A stretch of DNA of 64,000 nt, from positions 11,992 through 75,991 of the forward strand of contig CAYMIW010000013.1 of the NCBI GenBank assembly GCA_964390725.1, written 5' to 3'. The position numbers were made by a program, and so were the translations under genes. This stretch comes from JAABTH01 sp964390725. Its GTDB lineage: Bacteria > Bacillota > Dethiobacteria > DTU022. The number at the start of each line of letters is the position of its first letter. Within the stretch, counting starts at the first letter, position 1. Shown here piece by piece: positions 50,812 through 59,577 of the stretch. Below the pieces are notes generated by a model. The model was given only the letters and a program-made list of their open reading frames with translations, did no database searches and was not told where the DNA came from.

Positions 50812-51924
50812 TCAGCGGGTCGGAGCCAATTCTTCGCACAAAGCCCACATGCTACCCGAAACCAGGGAATGCCCTCCCAACACGACCGGTATGGGACAAT
50901 CTTTCGCAAGACGGGTAAATTCCTTCAACCAGGGATTCTCAACCTGTTCCCAGCAGCCGAGATCCGATAAAAATCGATCACTGTCACTCAGTTCAAGTTT
51001 ATAATGATACATTAAAACCCTGCTGTCAATAAAGGCACAGCGGGCCAGTTCCGGCAAATAGCGGAAAAATTTATGCAGCCCGGCGTGCTCAAGCAGAAGG
51101 CCAAGCAATGATATTACCTGACCCTTATCTATACGGCCCAGTGATTTCATGCCTCTTTCTTCGGAAAAGACCCGCAGGCGCAGCTTTAATAACTCGTTAA
51201 GCCTGCCAATAATAGGCGCTCCGACACGACCGATTAATACAACATCCTCGTACTCGGCTGATAGCACAGCTTTTGCTTTTTCCAAAGTACTGTAGTCTAA
51301 ACTCAACTTGTCAAGCATTTGCCTGGTCCTCGTATCACAAAAGGGACCGGCTCCGAGAACAAGCAGATCAGTTGGGGTATCTATGTCAAACAAAAGGCCC
51401 AGAGAATGAGGCATCAGCTCCATTTCAAGGCCAAGTTGATCTCTTAAAGTAAGGGCCAGGCTGTTATCCATCGCAGGTAGTTCGGTGTCTTGCAGGTCAG
51501 CGGTTACAGTAAAAGCAACCATGTCCGCTGATTGTGTATTATTGGTATATACAAAACGATCCCTCTGTGTCAGCTTTCTGCAGATCATCTCCAGCTCATT
51601 GACTGTGATCAGAGGACAACCCGCTCCGTTCAGACAAAATACTCTATCCAGTCTGTGCTTTTTAATTACTGCTTTCAGCTCGTTACCAAAATGAAATTGT
51701 TCGCCTGTAAGTGAATTCAGGGTCACCTCTGCTCCCAATGAAGTAGCAGGCTCGACAAGTTCAGGCCGATTAGTATGCAGGTAGATCCGTTCAAGACAAC
51801 CAACCTTTTTCATCTTTTCGAGATTGTCAAGCAGCGCGGCCTGCCGGACATCCACCATTATCTTTTCAATAGTACTACAGGGATTCGACCCCTCAAATAT
51901 TACTGCACTGACACCCATCTTCAT
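50812..51924 (-). CDS. Uncharacterised protein with nucleotidyltransferase-like N-terminus
   Basis: I do not recognise this 370-residue protein firmly. The first 200 residues look like a GT-A/NTP-transferase fold as in MobA or CofC relatives: an opening beta strand (VSAVIFEGSNPCS), RIYLHTNRPELVEPATSLGA, a LDRVFCLNGAGCPLITVNEL segment resembling the Asp-containing metal motif (but lacking a clear DxD), and LLFDIDTPTDLLVLGAGPF, close to the DIDTPEDL motif of such enzymes. The C-terminal half contains VVLIGRVGAPIIGRLNELLK and ends near PIPVVLGGHSLVSGSMWALC. It lies between hpf and secA with a 13-base gap to secA. Function unknown; a role in cofactor or nucleotide-sugar activation would be a guess. 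Confidence 0.55.
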   Translation of the reverse strand: MKMGVSAVIFEGSNPCSTIEKIMVDVRQAALLDNLEKMKKVGCLERIYLHTNRPELVEPATSLGAEVTLNSLTGEQFHFGNELKAVIKKHRLDRVFCLNGAGCPLITVNELEMICRKLTQRDRFVYTNNTQSADMVAFTVTADLQDTELPAMDNSLALTLRDQLGLEMELMPHSLGLLFDIDTPTDLLVLGAGPFCDTRTRQMLDKLSLDYSTLEKAKAVLSAEYEDVVLIGRVGAPIIGRLNELLKLRLRVFSEERGMKSLGRIDKGQVISLLGLLLEHAGLHKFFRYLPELARCAFIDSRVLMYHYKLELSDSDRFLSDLGCWEQVENPWLKEFTRLAKDCPIPVVLGGHSLVSGSMWALCEELAPTR

Positions 51925-51993
51925 TCAAAAAGACCTCTTCTCAAACCATTCCATACATCATTGGGCAGTTTATGCTCTGTTTCCGGGGAGCTT

Positions 51994-52533
51994 CTATTCA
52001 GGTTCAATTAAACCATAATTCCCGTCTTTACGCTTATAAACCACATTGACAGCATCATTTTCGTCACTGGTATAGACAAAGAAGTTGTGACCCAGAAGAT
52101 CCATTTGCAAAATGGCTTCCTCGGTGCTCATTGGCTTCAGAGTAAAGCGCTTGGTTTTAACCAGTTTTGGTGCTTCTTCTTCGCTTCTTTCCACAGCCTC
52201 GTTTGCCGCATGCTTCTCGCTTATCACACGGACTCCCTGCTGCCGCAGCGATTTATTCATCCTGGTTTTATATTTTTTAACCTGTCTCTCGAGTTTGTCG
52301 ACAACCATATCAATGGAAGCATACATATCACCTGTTGATTCTTCGCCTCTTAAGATTAAACCATTTAAATTCATTGTAACCTCAACAATATGTTCATCGC
52401 GAATAACGCTTAAAACAACCTGGACGTCGGTAGCCTTATCAAAATGCTTTTCAAGTTTGCCAAGTTTTTTTTCAGCATAATCAATAAGCGCCGGTGTTGC
52501 TTCAATGTTTTTACCGCGAACTGAGATTCTCAT
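51994..52533 (-). CDS. hpf: Long-form ribosome hibernation promoting factor
   Basis: This 179-residue protein dimerises ribosomes into inactive 100S particles under stress. The N-terminal HPF/RaiA domain (1-100; ISVRGKNIEATPALIDYAEK, ATDVQVVLSVIRDEHIVEV) binds the 30S decoding centre. A linker is followed by the C-terminal dimerisation domain (about 120-179; TKRFTLKPMSTEEAILQMDL, LGHNFFVYTSDENDAVNVVY). The start is set by GGGAGG. A 10-bp inverted repeat (52551-52580) lies between comF and this gene, in its likely promoter region. In Firmicutes long HPF usually lies near secA and prfB, as here. Confidence 0.95.
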   Translation of the reverse strand: MRISVRGKNIEATPALIDYAEKKLGKLEKHFDKATDVQVVLSVIRDEHIVEVTMNLNGLILRGEESTGDMYASIDMVVDKLERQVKKYKTRMNKSLRQQGVRVISEKHAANEAVERSEEEAPKLVKTKRFTLKPMSTEEAILQMDLLGHNFFVYTSDENDAVNVVYKRKDGNYGLIEPE

Positions 52534-52550
52534 TTATATCTACCTCCCGC

Positions 52551-52580
52551 TTTATAGTATAAGAACTATAATACTATAAA
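52551..52580. repeat. Perfect 10-bp inverted repeat upstream of hpf
   Basis: TTTATAGTAT (52551-52560) and ATACTATAAA (52571-52580) are complementary with a 10-base spacer. It lies 18 bases before the hpf start and covers its ribosome-site-proximal leader, so it may be an operator or an mRNA hairpin. Confidence 0.5.
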
Positions 52581-52621
52581 TACTATTCCCCAGTCCAGTA
52601 CAAAATCCTGCCTGAGACATT

Positions 52622-53377
52622 TTAGTCCCTTGAACGACGATTATAAGCTATAGCAGCTGCATGGACCAGCGCTCCCTCATTTTTTAAAACAGAAGCGGCT
52701 TCATTCATGGTGGAACCTGTTGAAAATATGTCATCAACCAGCAGTATCCTTGTGCCCGGAGCAAATTCGCCATTTACTTTAAATGCTCCCCTGATATTTT
52801 CACGTCTTTCCCTGCGAGAGATAGTTGTCTGTGAGCAAGTGTTGATAACGCGTTTTAAAAGATTTACACAGGGAACTCCCAGTGCCCGGGCAGCACTGCG
52901 GCCCACCAGTTCACTCTGGTTATAGCCTCTTTCACACTCCCTTGATCTGTGTAACGGCACGGGAACAACCAGGTCGAAAAACATTCGTGTTGCTCCAGCA
53001 ATTTCACTGCCCAGCCACAACCCGAGAGGCCTGGCCAGACTGCGCCGTTGACGGTATTTTAAATTATGAAGCATATCACGCCAGCCTGTCTCATAAAATG
53101 AAAGGCAATAGAGGCTCTCTATGGGATACCACCCGGGCAGGCATTTACACGACGGCAATTCAAATCCATACTGTTCACAAATAGGGCATACATAACCTGC
53201 ATAGGTATAAGTGTCGGCACAGGTTGAACAAAGGGGAACTATAAGCCGGCCCGGTAAGACAGTTCGGCATATAAGGCAGCGTTCGGGATAGAGCAGGCTT
53301 AGCAGAGAATCAATTATGCCGGTTTTGTTTCTTCTGATAACCGGGCCCGGGTTACCATTATTGATCAATCGGTCCAC
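52622..53377 (-). CDS. comF: ComF family phosphoribosyltransferase-like protein
   Basis: This 251-residue protein belongs to the ComFC family, needed for DNA uptake in competent bacteria and related to DNA processing elsewhere. The N-terminal zinc-binding part has four CxxC-type motifs (CLICRTVLPG, CSTCAD, CPICEQYG, and CKC), and the C-terminal phosphoribosyltransferase domain has the PRPP motif RILLVDDIFSTGSTMNEAA with upstream RSRECERGYNQSELVGRSAA. The start overlaps the end of recD2 by 20 bases, so both are likely translated from the same mRNA. Confidence 0.93.
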   Translation of the reverse strand: MDRLINNGNPGPVIRRNKTGIIDSLLSLLYPERCLICRTVLPGRLIVPLCSTCADTYTYAGYVCPICEQYGFELPSCKCLPGWYPIESLYCLSFYETGWRDMLHNLKYRQRRSLARPLGLWLGSEIAGATRMFFDLVVPVPLHRSRECERGYNQSELVGRSAARALGVPCVNLLKRVINTCSQTTISRRERRENIRGAFKVNGEFAPGTRILLVDDIFSTGSTMNEAASVLKNEGALVHAAAIAYNRRSRD

Positions 53378-55568
53378 CCCTGCTTAACCTTTTACTGAGA
53401 CTGCTGTATCTTTTCTCGGCCTTGTTATTACGCACTGCAATGGCCAGAGCTTTTTTACTGCCTACAAGAACAGCCAGCTTACGGGCCCTGGTAATTCCTG
53501 TGTAGAGAAGATTCCTCTGTAAAAGCATATAGTGCTGGGTTAAAACCGGCATAATAATAACCGGATATTCACTACCCTGGCTTTTATGAACCGAAACGGC
53601 ATACGACAGAACAAGTTCGTCAAGCTCTGTAAAATCATAAGAGACCGGTCTCGGCAGCAACATCTCCCGGAATGTTACCACGAGTTCGCCTTCTTCCCGG
53701 TCAATGGCTGTTATTATACCTATATCGCCATTGAAAACTTCTTTCTGGTAATTATTTCGGATCTGCATAACCTTGTCGCCCAGTCTGTATAATACTCCCC
53801 TGGCCGTCGTTTCAGGTTTACCACGGGCGGGGGGGTTTAATGCTTCCTGAAGCAATAGGTTAAGCCGATCTACCCCGGCTGCAGTTTTACGCATTGGGGT
53901 CAGTACCTGTAGATCCAACAGGGGATCGTACGGCCCATAATTAGGCAGCCGCTCACGGCAGAGCTGAACGACAAGCTTTGCCGCATGTTCGGCATCCTCT
54001 TCATTTATAAAGAAAAAATCTTTATTCTTTATATTTAAATAAGGCATTTCACCCTGGTTAACCCGGTGGGCGTTAACTGTAATCATACTTTCACGCGCCT
54101 GCCTGAATATGTGGCCCAGCCGAATACAGGGGATTTCACCCGATTCAATCAAATCACGCAACACATTGCCGGCTCCCACCGCAGGGAGCTGGTCAATATC
54201 ACCGACCATAATTAACCGGCAGCCATAGGGGAGAGCTTTTAGCAGATTATACATCAGCAATAAATCAACCATTGAAGCTTCATCTATAATAACCACCTGT
54301 CCGTCGACAGGGTTCTTTTCGTTACGCTGAAAACGGAAACCTTCACCTTCGGAAAAGCTGTACTCCAGTAAACGGTGAATTGTGAAAGCTTCCTGTGAGG
54401 TGGCTTCTGTTACCCTTTTTGCGGCACGACCAGTGGGAGCTGCCAGGATTACCCGCTGTTTCATTTCCTGAAACACCCTCAGGAGCGCTTTAATAGTTGT
54501 TGTTTTACCTGTTCCCGGCCCCCCTGTAACTACCAAAACCCCATTTTCAATAGCCCTGCCCAAAACTTCAAGCTGTTCATCGGTTAAGTGAGCACTGTCG
54601 TGCCTGACCTTACCAAGTGCCTGGTTTGCTTCCAACGCAGCAAAAGGTTTAACGTTACTGCCCAGCTGTTGTAAAAGTCGGGCAGCACCATGTTCGGCCT
54701 GGTAGAAAGGTGCGTAATAAACGCCCAGTTCATCATCCTCTTCCAGATGCAGCTTTCCTGCTTGAACCAAATGCTTCAGCTGCTTTGAAAAAAAATCTTC
54801 CTCCAGCTCTTTACCATTAACGGCAAGTAGTTCTCCTACCCTTTCAAGCAAAACCGGCGCAGGCAGAAACACGTGTCCCTGCTCGGATGCACGACTCAGT
54901 GTGTAGGTGATTGCCGACTGTACTCGTTCGGGCGCTCCTGCGGGCAATCCCATCTGGCGGGCAATTTTATCAGCCGTTTTAAAACCAATACCAAAAACAT
55001 CCTCAGCCATCCGGTAGGGATTCTCCTGCACGCAGCTGACTGTTTCCGAACCATAGCGGCGATAAAGACGCATGGCCTGATTGACGGTAACACCGTAACT
55101 CTGCAGAAATACCAGGACATTCTGTATATCTTTATACTGGCTGTAGCTTTTGATAATGTTCGCTGCTTTTACTGTCCCGATACCTTCTATTTCCTGCAGG
55201 CGGTGAGGTTCTTTTTCCATTATTTCCAGGGCATCTAAGCCAAAAGCTTTAACAATACGCTCCGCGGTGACTGGTCCAATACCCTTAATTAAACCGGAAG
55301 CCAGGTAACTTTTCATCCCTTCTTCGGTTACCGGCATCAGTCTTTCCCATTGTTCAACCTCCAGCTGCTTTCCGTAGCGTTTATGCACCTGCCATTCGCC
55401 CTTTATTTGCAGATTTTCACCTTCCTGCAGCGGAGGGAAACTACCGACAATAACCAGAGACTTACCATCGCTGCAGCGAAAGCTGCCAACAAGGTAAGCG
55501 CTTTCTTCGTTATAGTACCTGATCTTTTCCAGGGTTCCCTCGAATTTTTCCAGCAGTCTATCCCCCAA
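53358..55568 (-). CDS. recD2: RecD2-type ATP-dependent DNA helicase
   Basis: This 736-residue SF1B 5'-3' helicase works without RecBC. It has an N-terminal OB-like segment, helix-hairpin-helix motifs (LIKGIGPVTAERIVKAFG, LQEIEGIGTVKAANIIKSY), Walker A VVTGGPGTGKTTTIKALL (near residue 350), Walker B VVIIDEASMVDLLL, motif III MVGDIDQLPAVGAGNVLRDL, and a C-terminal UvrD-like part (YAVSVHKSQGSEYPVIIMPV; LLYTGITRARKLAVLVG). The start is a TTG with AGGG upstream. It heads a two-gene unit with comF. Confidence 0.95.
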   Translation of the reverse strand: MGDRLLEKFEGTLEKIRYYNEESAYLVGSFRCSDGKSLVIVGSFPPLQEGENLQIKGEWQVHKRYGKQLEVEQWERLMPVTEEGMKSYLASGLIKGIGPVTAERIVKAFGLDALEIMEKEPHRLQEIEGIGTVKAANIIKSYSQYKDIQNVLVFLQSYGVTVNQAMRLYRRYGSETVSCVQENPYRMAEDVFGIGFKTADKIARQMGLPAGAPERVQSAITYTLSRASEQGHVFLPAPVLLERVGELLAVNGKELEEDFFSKQLKHLVQAGKLHLEEDDELGVYYAPFYQAEHGAARLLQQLGSNVKPFAALEANQALGKVRHDSAHLTDEQLEVLGRAIENGVLVVTGGPGTGKTTTIKALLRVFQEMKQRVILAAPTGRAAKRVTEATSQEAFTIHRLLEYSFSEGEGFRFQRNEKNPVDGQVVIIDEASMVDLLLMYNLLKALPYGCRLIMVGDIDQLPAVGAGNVLRDLIESGEIPCIRLGHIFRQARESMITVNAHRVNQGEMPYLNIKNKDFFFINEEDAEHAAKLVVQLCRERLPNYGPYDPLLDLQVLTPMRKTAAGVDRLNLLLQEALNPPARGKPETTARGVLYRLGDKVMQIRNNYQKEVFNGDIGIITAIDREEGELVVTFREMLLPRPVSYDFTELDELVLSYAVSVHKSQGSEYPVIIMPVLTQHYMLLQRNLLYTGITRARKLAVLVGSKKALAIAVRNNKAEKRYSSLSKRLSRGGPIDQ

Positions 55569-55665
55569 TCACTTACCCTGCCGCCCGGAAACCGGTTTTT
55601 TTAACGGCTGGTTTTTATGCTAATAGCTCAGCTATTTATCAGTAATTTATAGGTTATTTTCCAGT

Positions 55666-56472
55666 TTATTTTTTGAGCGGGCCAATTTTATTTTTCCGGT
55701 AAGCATTGGAAAAATTGCGGCAATGGCGATCTCGACCCATCAGGGCCTCAACAGCAAGCATTGTAGTCATTATATCCCTGTTCAACGGATCCATAATAGC
55801 CGAATCCATCCCCTCATAAAGGGCCAGGGCCAGGAAATTCTGGTTGACCACTTTGCGTAAAGGCATCCCAAAAGAAATATTGCTGAGCCCTGAAGTAACC
55901 TTTATTGTAGGGTAAATCTCTTTCACCGCTTTCAGGGTGCCAGCGAATCGTTTGAAAGATTCATTGTCGGTGGAAAGGGTCATAACCAATGGATCAACAT
56001 GAATACGGGAAGGGTCTATATTATAACTTTTTGCTTTTTCAACAATTTTTTTAGTGATATCAACCCTGGTCTGCACATCTGCAGGGATACCCCGGTTATC
56101 ACAGGTCAGGGCAACTATGTCCCATTCCGTTCCCTCGACTAACGGAAAGATAACCTCGCACTTATCTCCTTCATCTGAAACTGAATTAATCAAACCAGGC
56201 CGTTTCGCCCTGTTAATTACCTGCTTGATTATATCAGCGTTGGGACTGTCGATGGATAATGGCACATCCACTACATCCTGGACCAGGTCAATCAGCCATT
56301 CAAGAGTTTCTACCTCTTTTTCGGGTACCGTGCCGGCACAGACATCAATATAATCGGCACCTGCTTCTGCCTGACGTAAAGCCAGGCTCTGAATAAAAGC
56401 AGCATTTTTTGCATCAATTGCTTCCCTGACACTGGGAATGGTTCCATTAATTTTTTCTCCTATTATTATCAC
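55666..56472 (-). CDS. Methyltetrahydrofolate:corrinoid methyltransferase (AcsE/MtgA family)
   Basis: This 268-residue TIM-barrel protein of the pterin-binding family moves a methyl group between methyltetrahydrofolate and a corrinoid protein. Conserved segments include IIIGEKINGTIPSVREAI, AGADYIDVCAGT, LSIDSPNADIIKQV, GLINSVSDEGDKCEVIFPL, VALTCDNRGIP, RIHVDPLVMTLST and VTSGLSNISFGMPLRKVVNQ, matching AcsE of the Wood-Ljungdahl pathway and its relatives MtgA and MtvA. No corrinoid protein, CODH/ACS subunit or other methyltransferase gene is adjacent, so the exact partner is unknown. It starts at a GTG after AAGGAGG, from its own consensus promoter, and lies between metK and recD2. Confidence 0.88.
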   Translation of the reverse strand: MIIIGEKINGTIPSVREAIDAKNAAFIQSLALRQAEAGADYIDVCAGTVPEKEVETLEWLIDLVQDVVDVPLSIDSPNADIIKQVINRAKRPGLINSVSDEGDKCEVIFPLVEGTEWDIVALTCDNRGIPADVQTRVDITKKIVEKAKSYNIDPSRIHVDPLVMTLSTDNESFKRFAGTLKAVKEIYPTIKVTSGLSNISFGMPLRKVVNQNFLALALYEGMDSAIMDPLNRDIMTTMLAVEALMGRDRHCRNFSNAYRKNKIGPLKK

Positions 56473-56536
56473 GAAAATTACTCCTCCTTTAACTTCGTCA
56501 AATGAAATTGTCGTTTAACCTCGTATATTGTATTTA

Positions 56537-56565
56537 ATCATATCCAGCCCTCATTTTATTGTCAA
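56537..56565 (-). promoter_or_regulatory. Consensus promoter of the methyltransferase gene
   Basis: On the minus strand TTGACA (56560-56565), a 17-base spacer and TATGAT (56537-56542), directly after the metK terminator. Confidence 0.8.
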
Positions 56566-56566
56566 C

Positions 56567-56604
56567 AAAACCCCCGGTCAGAGGCTGATGCCTCTAAGCG
56601 GGGG
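56567..56604 (-). terminator. Terminator of metK
   Basis: A long GC-rich stem (CCCCCG...AGAGGC with GCCTCT...CGGGGG), followed on the minus strand by TTTT. Confidence 0.85.
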
Positions 56605-56628
56605 CCGTTGTTTAATCACTTTTAATTG

Positions 56629-57816
56629 TTAGAGCACTTCCCTGAGTAGATCCGCCTTGTCCAATTTTTCCCAGGGCAAATCAAGCTCAGGCCGTCCAAA
56701 ATGACCATAAGCTGCAAGACGCTGGTAAATAGGGCGGCGCAGGTTAAGACGCTCTATGATTGCAGCCGGACGGAGATCAAAGTGTTTGCGAACCAGGTTT
56801 TCAATTACCGGCACCGGCACTTTTTCGGTGCCATAAGTTTCAACCATAATTGAAACCGGCTTTGAAACCCCAATGGCATAAGCCACCTGCAGCTGGCACT
56901 TCGAAGCCAGGCCTGCAGCAACAATATTTTTCGCCACGTGGCGGGCAGCATAAGATGCAGAACGATCTACTTTTGTCGGATCTTTGCCCGAAAATGCTCC
57001 TCCTCCATGGGCGGCATAACCACCGTAGGTATCCACGATAATTTTACGTCCGGTCAGCCCGGCATCACCCTGGGGACCACCGACAACAAAACGGCCGGTC
57101 GGATTGATCAGGAACCTTGTTTCTTTATTGAGTAATTCAGCCGGAATGATTTTCTTGATTACCTGTTCCACCAGGTCACTTTCTATTTGCTCCAGGGTAA
57201 CCTTATCACTGTGCTGTGCTGAAACCACAATAGTTTCAACATGGGAAGGTCGTCCTTCCCGGTAAGCTATGCTCACCTGGGTTTTACCATCAGGCCGTAA
57301 ATATTTAAGAATACCTTTTTTTCGCACCAGCGCCAGCTGCTGGGCCAGTTTATGGGCCAGTGAAATCGGTAAAGGCATCAGTTCCGGGGTTTCATCACAG
57401 GCAAACCCAAACATTAAACCCTGGTCACCAGCCCCGGTAAGATCAAATGGATCTGCCTGTTCGCTGCTCCTGGTTTCCAGGGCCCGGTTAACTCCCTGGG
57501 CGATATCGGGCGATTGTTCATCAATTGAACTAAGCACCGCACAGGTTTCTCCATCGAAACCGAACTTGGCCCTGGTATAACCGATTTCCTTAACCTTATC
57601 CCTGACCACTTTCGGTATATCGACATAACATTCAGTTGTTATTTCTCCCGAAACCATGACAAGACCCGTTGTAACCAGGGTTTCTGCTGCCACCCTGCCC
57701 TGGGGATCCTGTTCCATTATTGCATCCAGTATGGCATCGGATATTTGATCGGCCAACTTATCAGGATGCCCTTCGGTTACGGATTCTGAGGTGAATAAAT
57801 AGCTATTCTGAAACAC
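56629..57816 (-). CDS. metK: S-adenosylmethionine synthase
   Basis: This 395-residue enzyme makes SAM from methionine and ATP. It shows SESVTEGHPDKLADQISDAI, the GAGDQGLMFGFACDE loop, GGPQGDAGLTGRKIIVDTYG with the P-loop-like GGGAFSGKDPTKVDRSASYA, and the metal-binding Asp and Lys residues of the family. Length is standard. The start is a GTG after AAAGGAGG. A SAM-I riboswitch and its terminator precede it, so its expression falls when SAM is plentiful. SAM made here would feed, among others, the methyltransferase of the B12-riboswitch operon. Confidence 0.97.
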   Translation of the reverse strand: MFQNSYLFTSESVTEGHPDKLADQISDAILDAIMEQDPQGRVAAETLVTTGLVMVSGEITTECYVDIPKVVRDKVKEIGYTRAKFGFDGETCAVLSSIDEQSPDIAQGVNRALETRSSEQADPFDLTGAGDQGLMFGFACDETPELMPLPISLAHKLAQQLALVRKKGILKYLRPDGKTQVSIAYREGRPSHVETIVVSAQHSDKVTLEQIESDLVEQVIKKIIPAELLNKETRFLINPTGRFVVGGPQGDAGLTGRKIIVDTYGGYAAHGGGAFSGKDPTKVDRSASYAARHVAKNIVAAGLASKCQLQVAYAIGVSKPVSIMVETYGTEKVPVPVIENLVRKHFDLRPAAIIERLNLRRPIYQRLAAYGHFGRPELDLPWEKLDKADLLREVL

Positions 57817-57867
57817 TTATATTGCCTCCTTTAGAACTGGATTGTATGTAATGAAAAGCGCCAAAAT

Positions 57868-57893
57868 AAAAAAACCTCTTTCGGTCCAAGAGG
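57868..57893 (-). terminator. SAM riboswitch terminator
   Basis: CCTCTT and AAGAGG form a stem around a 7-base loop, with seven T following on the minus strand (57868-57874). The CTCTT arm can alternatively pair within the leader, as expected of an S-box switch. Confidence 0.8.
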
Positions 57894-57902
57894 CTCGATG
57901 GC

Positions 57903-58010
57903 ACACCTCATCTCCCGGAGTCTTTTGACCCCGCAGCAATTGGCACCGTGGCTACTATGCCCGGTTGCCGGGATTCATCGGGGCTGTCCCTCCTCCACTC
58001 TTGATAAGAG
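57903..58010 (-). ncRNA. SAM-I (S-box) riboswitch upstream of metK
   Basis: The minus strand shows CTTATCAAGAGTGGAGGGAC-like P1/P2 (here CTCTTATCAAGAGTGGAGGA, GGGAC), then GCCCCGATGAATCCCGGCAA, CC, ACGGTGCCAATTGCTGCGGG and GAGATGAGG, the ordered core of the S-box aptamer. SAM binding should favour the terminator at 57868-57893 and shut off metK. Confidence 0.95.
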
Positions 58011-58033
58011 TATTTTTATTCGGTTATATTAGA

Positions 58034-58062
58034 ATAATACATCAGCAAATACAGCAAGTCAA
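58034..58062 (-). promoter_or_regulatory. Promoter of the SAM riboswitch-metK transcript
   Basis: On the minus strand TTGACT (58057-58062), a 17-base spacer and TATTAT (58034-58039), 24 bases before the riboswitch. Confidence 0.75.
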
Positions 58063-58099
58063 CAGCATCAAGCACCGTTGTGTAAGGGTCCCGTTCTGT

Positions 58100-58738
58100 T
58101 TATTTCTGCCAGGCATCTTGCAGTATTGCTATTACTTCCCTGTCTTCAACCTGGCTAAAGTCTTTGTAGAACTGGCCGACTGCAGCAAAATTAACCGGCG
58201 CTTCAAGGTAAATCAGGGCATCAACTTCCTTGTTCAGTTCTTCCAGAGTTTCCGGTGGACCGACCGGGACTGCAAGAACCAGTTCGGCCGGGTTCTGCTT
58301 GACTATAGAACGCAGGGCTGCCAGCAGAGTATATCCTGTTGCCACACCATCGTCCACTAGTATGACAAGCTGATTTTCAATAAAGGGTACTGGCCGCTTA
58401 CCCCTGTATAGCGCAAGACGACGTTTAATTTCAGCTCGCTCACGCCCGGCTGCCTCTTCAATGTAATCAGGAGATATACCTATTCGGGAAATCAACGTTT
58501 CATTCAGCATTAAAAACCCATCGCCACCGGTAGCCCCAATAGCCAGCTCATGCTGGTGAGGAGCCCCAATTTTACGGGTTATGATCAAATCGAGTTCACC
58601 GCCCAGAGCATCATGTATCGGATCGGCAACCACAATTCCACCCCGCGGAACGGCCAGAATCAGAGGATCACGGCCCCGGTAAGATACCAGCCGGGAGGCA
58701 AGCCGCTCCCCGGCTTCCCTGCGATCCCTGAACATCAT
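58100..58738 (-). CDS. Phosphoribosyltransferase-domain protein
   Basis: This roughly 212-residue type I phosphoribosyltransferase-fold protein has the PRPP-binding loop LVILVDDGVATGYTLLAALR near residue 120 and a conserved start (RDRREAGERLASRLV; LILAVPRGGIVVADPI). Such stand-alone proteins are often annotated as putative PRTases; their substrates are unknown. The extreme start repeats ATGATGAAGATGATG right after AAAGGAG; the ATG at 58738 has the best spacing. It follows the CooC-like gene by under 20 bases and closes the MoxR-VWA-CooC operon, an association I cannot explain. Confidence 0.75.
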   Translation of the reverse strand: MMFRDRREAGERLASRLVSYRGRDPLILAVPRGGIVVADPIHDALGGELDLIITRKIGAPHQHELAIGATGGDGFLMLNETLISRIGISPDYIEEAAGRERAEIKRRLALYRGKRPVPFIENQLVILVDDGVATGYTLLAALRSIVKQNPAELVLAVPVGPPETLEELNKEVDALIYLEAPVNFAAVGQFYKDFSQVEDREVIAILQDAWQK

Positions 58739-58756
58739 CTTCATCATCTCCTTTAT

Positions 58757-59512
58757 CTAAAGATCCAGCCTTTTAAACAATTCGCCAGATTCCTTTACCG
58801 CCGGTGATTCAGGAGGAAGATCAAACAGTGCTTTAGCATTCAAATCATAATCGGATACCATGGGATCATGAGGTATTTCACCAAAAAGATCTAGCCCGCT
58901 CTTTTTAATCTCCTGCTCCAGCTGTATAGAATCGCCTTCCCGGCTGCGACCGATTACCATACCCATCATTGATACTGCTATCTGAACATTTTCAACAATA
59001 TCTTTAACTCTTCCCGCCGAGCGGATTCCACGGGCAGTTGAATCGCTGGTAACGATAAGCAGATCGATCATCGGTAAAAGACGACGGCTCAAATGCTCCA
59101 AACCGGCTTCGTTGTCGATAACCATGTAATCATAATTTTTACTCAGTTTTTCGAGGTATCTTTTCAGGAGATCATTTGGATAACAATAACAACCGGGTCC
59201 CTGGGGGTTACCCATCACAACCAGGTCGAATGAATCTTCTTCAACCATAGCCTGCATTAACTGCGATTCAATAAAAATATCCTTGGTCATCCCGGTCGGT
59301 ACAGCATCCGGTTTTTTTGTATCCTCCAAAATAGTGCCTATCGTTTTGTATACTTCAACTCCCAGGGCTTCATTTAAGTTGGCATTGGCATCTGCATCAA
59401 CAGCAAGAATACTTTTACCCGGGTTGTTTTCAATCAGGTAGCGAATCAGCAATGCCGATAAAGTAGTCTTGCCGGTTCCGCCTTTACCTGCGACCGCTAT
59501 ACGTTTTGTCAT
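58757..59512 (-). CDS. CooC/AcsF-type nickel-insertion ATPase
   Basis: This 251-residue MinD/Mrp-like ATPase has the deviant Walker A AVAGKGGTGKTTLSALL (residues 6-22), switch I AVDADANANLNEALG and a CxC motif in GNPQGPGCYCYPND (Cys108 and Cys110). The CxC pair marks CooC and AcsF, dimers that bind Ni2+ and mature Ni-CO dehydrogenase or acetyl-CoA synthase. The start follows AGGAGG. It sits with MoxR and VWA genes that resemble CoxD and CoxE, maturation factors of the unrelated molybdenum CO dehydrogenase, and with no CODH structural gene in the window. Role in nickel insertion is thus by family, the client is unknown. Confidence 0.85.
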   Translation of the reverse strand: MTKRIAVAGKGGTGKTTLSALLIRYLIENNPGKSILAVDADANANLNEALGVEVYKTIGTILEDTKKPDAVPTGMTKDIFIESQLMQAMVEEDSFDLVVMGNPQGPGCYCYPNDLLKRYLEKLSKNYDYMVIDNEAGLEHLSRRLLPMIDLLIVTSDSTARGIRSAGRVKDIVENVQIAVSMMGMVIGRSREGDSIQLEQEIKKSGLDLFGEIPHDPMVSDYDLNAKALFDLPPESPAVKESGELFKRLDL

Positions 59513-59577
59513 ATCTCCAGCCTCCTGTTCTGTTTTATCAATTGCAAAATTTACAAAGTCAGATTACCTATACTATA

